64,000 nucleotides of DNA from Symbiodinium natans (taxonomy: Eukaryota; Sar; Dinophyceae; Suessiales; Symbiodiniaceae), in assembly GCA_905221605.1 (NCBI GenBank), contig CAJNDS010002001.1:1255001-1319000 (forward strand), written 5' to 3'. Position numbers and translations under genes: made by a program. The notes under the pieces were generated by a model. That model worked only from the letters and a program-made list of their open reading frames with translations, was not told the origin of the DNA and made no database searches. Numbering within the stretch: position 1 is the first letter of the stretch; each line of letters starts with the position of its first letter. Below are positions 57,004 through 64,000 of the stretch, one piece after another.

Positions 57004-57159
57004 GGTACTTGGAGGTTCATGGTACATGATATATAAATTAATTGAAACTATACTTATAACCCAATTATGAACGGGTTTAGGGTTTAGGGTTTAGGGTTTA
57101 GGGTTAGCAGGGTGGGTAAGTACAGTTATAATTATGTTATCATTACCATGAACCTCCAG
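57004..57159. mobile_element. MITE-like element, family B, copy 2 with TTTAGGG insert
   Basis: Inverted ends GTACTTGGAGGTTCATGGTA and TACCATGAACCTCCA. The interior shares ATATAAATTA, ATACTTATAACCC, AATTATGAAC and AGTACAGTT with the copy at 21262. About 34 bp of TTTAGGG repeats occupy the centre (57073-57106). Confidence 0.75.
57073..57106 (+). repeat. TTTAGGG array inside a MITE-like element
   Basis: Nearly five telomere-type units at the centre of family B copy 2; the related copy at 21262 has unique sequence there. Confidence 0.85.
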
Positions 57160-57259
57160 CGGTCATGGAAGTTCTGGAACCTCTGCTCCTGTGGCCCTTG
57201 CCCCTGAAGCCCTCGGCCCCAAAGCCTGAAGCCCCTTAAGCCCCTGAAGCGCTTGCGCG

Positions 57260-57370
57260 AAACCCTAAAACCCCCTAAACCCCCTAAAACCCCTAAAACC
57301 CCCCTAAAACCCCTAAAACCCCTAAAACCCTAAAACCCCTAAAACCCCTAAAACCCCTAACAAACCCTAA
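57260..57370 (-). repeat. 9-bp variant array CCCCTAAAA
   Basis: About ten CCCCTAAAA units; a third homogenised length variant. Confidence 0.85.
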
Positions 57371-57479
57371 ACCCTAAACCCCCCTAAGCACCCGAGCTCC
57401 GGGCTACATTGAGGCCAAAGGCCTGGGCTTCCAAGATGCCCAGGGAGCACGTCCTCAGCGCAAGGCTTCTTTTGGGGGG

Positions 57480-57775
57480 GTTTAGGGTTCATAGGGTTTA
57501 GGGTTTTAGGGTTTAGGGTTTAGGGTTTATAGGGTTTACAGAGTTTAGGGTGTAGGGGTTTAGGTTTATAGGGTTTTTGGGGTTTAAAGGGTTTATAGGG
57601 TTTATAGGGTTTAGGGGTTGAGGTTTATAGGGTTTAGGGGTTTAGGTTTATAGGGTTTATAGGATTTATAGGGTTTAGGGTGTAGGGGTTTAGGTTTATA
57701 GGGATTATAGGGTTTTTAGGGTTTATAGGGTTTATAGGTTTTTTAGGGTTTAGGGTGTAGGGGTTTAGGTTTAGG
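57480..57775 (+). repeat. TTTATAGGG-type degenerate array
   Basis: Alternating TTTATAGGG, TTTAGGGG and TTTAGG units with a repeated longer pattern (TTTAGGGTGTAGGGGTTTAGG) at least three times, which indicates higher-order duplication. Confidence 0.8.
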
Positions 57776-60159
57776 GATCCCAGCACAAGGCTTTTTCTGG
57801 GTCCTTGAGGGTTTATTGTAGGGCTTAGGGTTTATAGGGTTTAGGGGGGTAGGGTTTTTTGGGGGGGTCCTTTTGGGTTAGGGTTTACGGGATTTAAGGT
57901 TTAGGGGATTTAGGGATATGAGAGATCTGAGGGGTTTGAGTGGTTTAGGGTTTAGGGTACATGTCCCCGTAGACAAATGTTTCAAGCAGGGAGCCCCGGG
58001 ATTAGGCCTTTGGACTTGACGTTTCGGGTTTCAGGATTTCAGAGTGTATAGGGTGTTCGGGTTCAGGGTGTAGGGCTTTAGGGATGTTAGGGCTTGGGGG
58101 CTTGAAATAGTTTAGGGTTCCAGTCTCTCAAGTGACTGGCCCGTTTAGCTTCACCAGCTATCGCTTTTCAAGGCCGCCTCGATCCCCATACGGAATGGCG
58201 CCGCCCCTCATCTAGTAGGCCGGATCAATGACAGGGTACAGGACTGTGACGGAGCACAACGCCCCTAGGGTTTAGGGTTTAGGGTTTAGGGTTTAATGAT
58301 CCAAGACTCCGAATCTGCTCTGCGAAAGATGCGTCGCAACGCTGGACGAACCATCGCATCATGGAACCCAAGCCTCTAGTTGTGATGGCGGACGACGTCA
58401 AAATGTGACCCGTCGCCGCAAGAAGAAGGTCGTAGCGACGTGTTCGCTTGAGCTGGTGTGCCCAATACTGGGCGTTTCGGTGGATGTCTTCAGAAACCCT
58501 GTTTCACAAGGATGTCTCGAACTCCATTATTCCAAAACCCGTCGGACCAACCGGTGTGATTCATGATGCGAACTCTAAGGACAAAATGAATCCTGAAAGA
58601 ACTTTTTGGGGTTTCTAGGGCCCAGGGTTTGGGTTTAGGGCACATGGAGAGCACTCGAATCGGGGGACTCTGACCTCGATTGAAGGGCGGTGCAAGAGGG
58701 GGGGGGGTTCCCAGGCAATCTTCGACACCCTCCCTCAGCGTCCAGCTAAGCTCACGGCGTTCATGTTCAGATGATTTCTTCAAGCCCATGGAAGGGTTGA
58801 AGGTTTTTCAATGGAGCTCCGCGAAAAAAACCTTCACCCAAAGCCGTAAAATAAGGATCATCGGGAAAGCTGCAATGGGGAAATTTGAAGCCCTTGCACC
58901 CTGAAAGCAGGGGCTGTGTGTGCCCCGAACTCAACAAAAATTCTAAACCCTAACCTCTAAACCCTGTAAACCCTAAACCCTCCTGCGCTAGCCCCTAGAA
59001 ACAGTAACACTTAAAACCCTAAGACCCGAAAACCCAAACCCTGAAACCCTACACCGCAAAACCTTCTTAATATAAACCCCCCAAACCCCAAACCCCAAAC
59101 CCCAAACCCCAAACCCCAAACCCCAAACCCTAAACCCTAAACCCTAAACCCTAAACCCGAAGATCCTAAAACCCAAAACCCAAAACCCCGAACTGCCTCT
59201 CCTGGGCCCTTGTAAAAAAATCAGTTTGATCTGCCGCATCACAAGCCAATCAGTGATTTTCCCAGCCCCTTCAGGAACTTAACCCCTAAACCCTAAACCC
59301 TAAAACCCTAAACCCTAAGCCCCAAACCCCAAAACCCCAAAACCTGAAACTCTAAAACCCTAAAAGCCCTAAAGCCCTAAAGTCCTAAAACCCTGAAACC
59401 CTAAAACCCTAAACCCAAAACCCTAAAGCCCTAAAGCCCTAAAACTCTAAACCCTAAAATCCCCAAAAACAAACTGAACCCTAAATCCCCAAAAAACTTT
59501 CCTTGGGCGCCGCACAGGTCTCCCCCTGCCGGCGCGCGGAAGCCGGGAGGCAGCACCTGTTGGGGGGGGGGGGGGGTGTTGAGGGTTTGAGGGCTTTTTG
59601 TTTCGTATTGTTTTGTTTTTGTTGGTTTTGTGGGGGGTTCTAAGGCTTTTTTGGGGGTTTTAAGGATTTAGGGTGTAGGGAGTTTGGGGTTTAGGGTTGT
59701 GGGGCTCTATAGGGTTTGGGGTTTTTAGGGCTTTAGGGCTTAGGGTCTTTGGGTTTGAGGGTCCTAGGGTTTCGGGTTTGCGAGGTTTGGGGGGGGGTGG
59801 TTGAGGGCAAAGGGCCCCCAGGGCTTCTGGGGATTTCAGGGGCTTGGTGGGGGTTTCGGGATGTAGGAGTTTTTGGGATTAAGACTCTTGTGGTGCCTTC
59901 CCGGGCGTCCTCTTTGGGTCTCTGGGGTTGTTTAGGGGCTAAAGGTTTATAGGTTGAGGGTTAGGGGTTTAGGGTGGGAGGGGCAATGTGGGAGCGGGTT
60001 GTTGGGGTTTCCGGTTCCATTTTTCTCGGATTTGGGGTTTTGACTTTTTCTTATGCCAGTGTAGACTCCAAAACAGTGAGAGACCAAGTGAGCCCAGAGT
60101 CCAAAAGCGACGACCATTTCGCACTTCGCGGGCCCAGACGTCCAACATGGGTATTTCCC

Positions 60160-60235
60160 AAAATTAAGGTACCCCATTTATACCCCAAATAGAATAGAAT
60201 CCCCTTAGGGGACCCCCAAAAGAGGGGTACAATTT
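60160..60235. repeat. Inverted repeat, possible MITE
   Basis: AAATTAAGGTACCCC at the left and GGGGTACAATTT at the right are largely complementary. Non-coding. Confidence 0.45.
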
Positions 60236-60454
60236 CACAAGTCAAGATGCTCCATTTCGCGTTTAGCGAACACAGGCATCCAAAAGCGGCGGCAATTTGG
60301 CATTTTCCGAACAGAGACGTCAACAAGCGATGACAGTTTCCGAGGGCAGCGAGCATGGCCATGCATGCGCCTAATATAGGGGAGGGACCATAAGGGAATA
60401 TTCTTCGGGTCGAGGGCGCTGTAAGGCACACGCGACCTGCCCCTGCTTACCAGG

Positions 60455-60533
60455 ATGGGCTATCAGGCCTTACAATCCTCATCATGAACCCTATCAAGGG
60501 GCTTTTAAGGGATTATAGGGTATAATAGCCCAT
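60455..60533. repeat. Inverted repeat, possible MITE
   Basis: The ends ATGGGCTAT and ATAGCCCAT are perfect inverted repeats, and the arms continue imperfectly to AATCC and GGATT. 79 bp, non-coding. Confidence 0.55.
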
Positions 60534-61189
60534 GCTTATAGCCCTGCACGTCGGAGCCCCTTGGTGTTGACACTGTTTGGAGGCTTACGGGTGTAGGGTG
60601 GAGGGTTTGGGGTTTAGGATTTGAGGGGTTTAGGGCTGGAAGGTTTTTGGGCTGTTGGTCTGCGATTTAGAAGCTTAACCAGCCACCCCTCAAATACCCT
60701 AAGCTCCCATAGACGTTCATGGCACTAAACCCTAAACCCTAAACCCTGCAGAGCAAGTGCTCCCTGAACCCTGAACCCTCAGGAGCCCAAGGGTACTTTG
60801 GGGTTTGGGGGCAACTTTGGGTTTTCATTAGGGTTTGTAGGGTTGAGGGTTTAAATCTATAGGCTTTAGGGTGTATACGGTATAGGGTTTAGGGTTGAAT
60901 ACCTTTAAGCATACTTCTCCTAAGACTCGTGAAAACGACTCCAGGCCCCCCCGCCCGCTCGAGCATGCCAAGTGCATCCGTCTGGCCTGGACGGTGTTTT
61001 CTACGTTGCCTAAATCCTAAACCCTGAACCCTAAGTTACTATTTCCTTAATACTATGACCTATGAGCCCTAAAGACCCCTGGGGGACGTCTCAGGCCACA
61101 AGGGCTCATCACTGATACATGCCGCAGGTGGTGCCACGATACTCGAGATTGACATGCATAAGGTTTAGGGCCGGGATTCGGGCTCCAAA

Positions 61190-61235
61190 GGGTTTAGGGT
61201 TTAGGGTTTAGGGTTTAGGGTGTAGGGTTTAGGGT
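61190..61235 (+). repeat. Telomere-like array (TTTAGGG)6
   Basis: Six units, one being TGTAGGG. Confidence 0.85.
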
Positions 61236-61418
61236 TTTGGCCGGGGTTGAGTTGGCTACAGAAGCCCCCCGGAACTCCCTAAGCCCCTACCGCCCTGGCA
61301 GGTTCGGGCTTGAGGGTTTAAGGTGCACACCGCCAAAACTAACCTAAACCCTACAAGCCCTAGACCTGGGAAAAGCCCCAAACCGCAAACCACCGGAAAC
61401 TCCAAACCCTACACCCAC

Positions 61419-61449
<31 letters not shown>

Positions 61450-61785
61450 AACAAAAAAACCCTAAGCCCACCCACAAACCCTACACCCTGCACCCGAAAC
61501 GCACAAAAACCCGGTGAACCCTCAACTGATTGAAGCCTAAACTCTAAACAAACCCAAAACCCAAAACCCTAAACGCCCTAACCCTAAACCCTAAGCCCTA
61601 AACCCCAAGCCCGAAACCCTAAGCCCTAAACCCTAAGCCCTAAACCCTAAACAAACCCTAAACCCTAAACCCCTAAACAATAACCCCCCCCCCCCCCCCC
61701 CCAAAGTGATTGAAGGCAGCCGGGCGCCCAGCCGGGCTGCTCCATGGATGCCGTCCATCCTGCGAGCCGAAGCGGACCAAAATAC

Positions 61786-61868
61786 GGTTTAGGGTTTAGG
61801 ATTTAGGATTTAGGGTTTAGGATTTAGGGTTTAGGATTTAGGGTTTAGGATTTAGGGTTTAGGATTTA
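61786..61868 (+). repeat. 14-bp higher-order repeat TTTAGGATTTAGGG
   Basis: Five to six copies of a dimer of one mutant and one normal heptamer. Confidence 0.9.
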
Positions 61869-63553
61869 CAGGGTTTAGGGCAAGGTGGGTTTAGGGGGTT
61901 TAGGGGGCTAAGGGGTTTTAGGTGGTTTAGGGGGTTTAGGGTTTTGGCAGGGGAGAGTTTTCGTGGGTTTAGGGTTTCGGGTTTGGGGCTACTAGTGGTG
62001 TAAGGGCTTTGGCGTCGGAGGGTTTCCCCTGAATCCCTGAAACCCTTCAGGCCCCAAAACCTCAAACCTTAAAACTATGAAACCCCCAAATCCCTAAACC
62101 CTGAAACTTGAAACCCTAACCCTAAAGACCCTAAACCCTGAAACCCTCAACCCTAGGAAGCCTCACCCTTGCAAAGCAAGCAGCTGCGGCCGTAACACGA
62201 AAATGAAGGGGGGCCAAACACCGCCCAAGGTTGCTTCCCCGACAAAGGGTTCCCCTTGACACCTCATGTGAGGGTTTAGGTGTACGGTTTCGGGGTTAGG
62301 GTGCAGGGTTCGGGTTTCGGGCTGGGGTTTAAGGTGTAGGGCAGTGTAGGGTTTAGGCCAAGGGTGCAGGGTTCAGGGTTTAGCACGCTTCAGATTGGAA
62401 ACCTTTTGCTTTTGCTCTAGGAAAAAGAATGCCCATTTACTTAGCAAGGAGTAAACGCTTAAGTAAGGGGTAATGTAGTCAGGGGCTCATAACCGATCCC
62501 TGTAAACCCTGTTTAGTTCGACGCCCTAAGCCCTAAACACCCCCCCCCCCCCCCCAAACCCCAAACCCTGCACCCCTTGTGAAGAAGCTCTAAAACACTG
62601 GGCCGCCGTCCCCCCAAAAAGTTATATATACACATATGTGTATATATATATATATGTATGTAAAGCAAGCCCTACCAACCGCCACAAATCCTGTGAAACA
62701 AAGCTGAAAGCCCAAGCCCACGCTGTTCAAACCCTACTTGAACCCTGCACCTGAATCCCCCCAAACCCCAAACTCCTAGCCCGAAGAAGCCGAAAGCCTC
62801 AACAGAAAACCCTGCACCCTAAAACCCTGAAACGCTAAAACCTAAAACCTAAAACCCAAAAGCCCTAAGACCCCAAAACCCTAAAACCCTAGAACTCGAA
62901 AACCCTAAAGCCCTAAGACCCTACAACCCTAAACCCCTGAACCCCTAGAACCCTAAAACTCCCAAAAACCCTAAACCCTTAAAACCCCAAAACCCCTAAA
63001 ACCCCAAAACCCCAAAACCGCTAAAAGCCCTAAAAGCCCTAAAAGCCCTAAAACCCCACAAAAAAAAAAAAAAACCTAGAATTTGAACACCCCAAAATCC
63101 CAACCCCCCCCCCCCCCCCCCCCCCCCCCCAAAACACCCCCAAAAAAAAACCCAAAAAAACACCCCCCCAAAACCCAACAAAAAAACCACCCTCGGCAGG
63201 GCCCAACCTTTGAGTCGCGAGGCGACGTAAAGGAGCCGGGGCCTCGGCTTTGCTCTGGCGGGGATTTTGTGGGGGCTGAGGGGGTGTAGGGGGTTTAGGA
63301 GGGTTTAGGGGGGTTTAGGGGGGTTTAGGGGGGTTTAGGGGGTTTAGGGGGTTTAGGGGGTTTGGGGGGTGTTGGGGGGTTAAGGGGGTTCAGGGGGTTT
63401 AAGGGTTTAGGGGTTTTGATATAGGGTCTACGTAGGGGTTTGGAATTTAGGGGTTGGGGGGTTTGGGGTTTTGGGGGTGGTTTGAGTAGGGGTTGAGGTG
63501 CTCCCCTCTGCACCACCCAGCTGCAGATACGAACACGTTCCGAAGCACTCGCG

Positions 63554-63938
63554 GCTCAGCTCAAAGTGATGATTTGGTAGATTTCCACACCAGCGGCTGC
63601 TGGGTCAAGCTACAAAGCGGTCATCATCTGCTCGTGCTTCGTGGCAACATGAGGCAACCAGGCTCCCGAAAGAGGATCACGACTTTTTTTTTAATTGGGG
63701 GGAGGGGGGGTTACCTACTTCAAGATCGGCCGCCTGTTTTTCTTGGGCTCAATACCCCAAATGGGCCCAAGCAGCACACCAACACCCGTGAAGCAAAGCG
63801 CGGAAGCAAAGTGGTACGAGCGACACAGGGCAACTCAAGCGGAGCGAGATTTCCAAGCAGGAGCTCAGGTCAAAGTGATGATTGGTAAGCATCCACAGAA
63901 GCAGAAGCTGCCGCATCAAGCTAAAAGGTCGCTCATCA
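63554..63938 (+). repeat. Diverged direct repeat, two ~78-bp copies
   Basis: Copies at 63554-63632 and 63862-63938 share GCTCAG, TCAAAGTGATGATT, TCCACA, TCAAGCTA and GGTC. The DNA here is non-telomeric. A longer repeat family probably continues beyond the window. Confidence 0.6.
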
Positions 63939-64000
63939 CGACTCCCAAAGGCCGCTGCACAACACGCACATGCAAGCAGGTATTTGAAAGATCATGCGTC

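Larger units (their letters stand above)
57776..64000. other. Non-genic spacer to the window end
   Basis: Islands at 58110-58250, 58290-58600, 58640-58920, 60020-60560, 62400-62520 and 63480-64000. TA/CA palindromic run at 62620-62662. Poly(C) at 61417-61439, 61685-61702, 62540-62555 and 63103-63130, two of them followed by poly(A). No gene recognised. Confidence 0.55.

Noticed and set aside
1-64000. Window as a chromosome end
   Set aside because: Telomere-type arrays are short, in both orientations and scattered throughout, with no long terminal array at either edge.

Overview
The window looks like nuclear DNA of a dinoflagellate, most likely a symbiodiniacean or a relative; the species cannot be read from the sequence. 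Three things point there. The spacer DNA is full of the plant/dinoflagellate-type telomere heptamer TTTAGGG and its decay products, in both orientations. There is a protein of tandem ~41-residue RCC1-like repeats (FAAILGDGSVVTWG type), a style common in dinoflagellate proteomes. There is also an AP2-domain protein and a multi-ORF non-LTR retrotransposon. No bacterial operon, CRISPR array or rRNA gene was recognised.

Gene content is very low. Only three loci are convincingly coding: (1) 13337-14851 (-), a ubiquitin-like domain followed by about ten RCC1-like repeats; (2) 25185-26522 (-), an AP2 DNA-binding domain followed by two apparently duplicated PD-(D/E)XK-like nuclease folds, the most novel-looking protein here; (3) about 34360-41523 (+), a non-LTR retrotransposon with a RanBP2-type zinc-finger/coiled-coil ORF1, a separate RNase H ORF2 whose ATG overlaps the ORF1 stop as ATGA, and an ORF3 with AP endonuclease, reverse transcriptase and two C-terminal zinc fingers. 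A few short open stretches of non-telomeric sequence may be exons but have no recognisable product.

The rest (roughly 85 %) is interstitial telomere-like arrays, degenerate CCCTAAA-derived DNA, long G/C homopolymers, GT-, TA- and G-rich simple repeats, and small inverted-repeat elements resembling MITEs. Two inverted-repeat families have several copies. In each family one copy carries a TTTAGGG array in its centre while its relatives do not, which suggests that the arrays were inserted into existing DNA.

The three loci show no operon-like relation. The retrotransposon proteins work together in reverse transcription and integration. The other two genes are isolated, apparently intronless loci in repeat-dominated DNA. 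Several open frames begin at TTG or GTG; for this eukaryotic window the first in-frame ATG was used wherever one exists.
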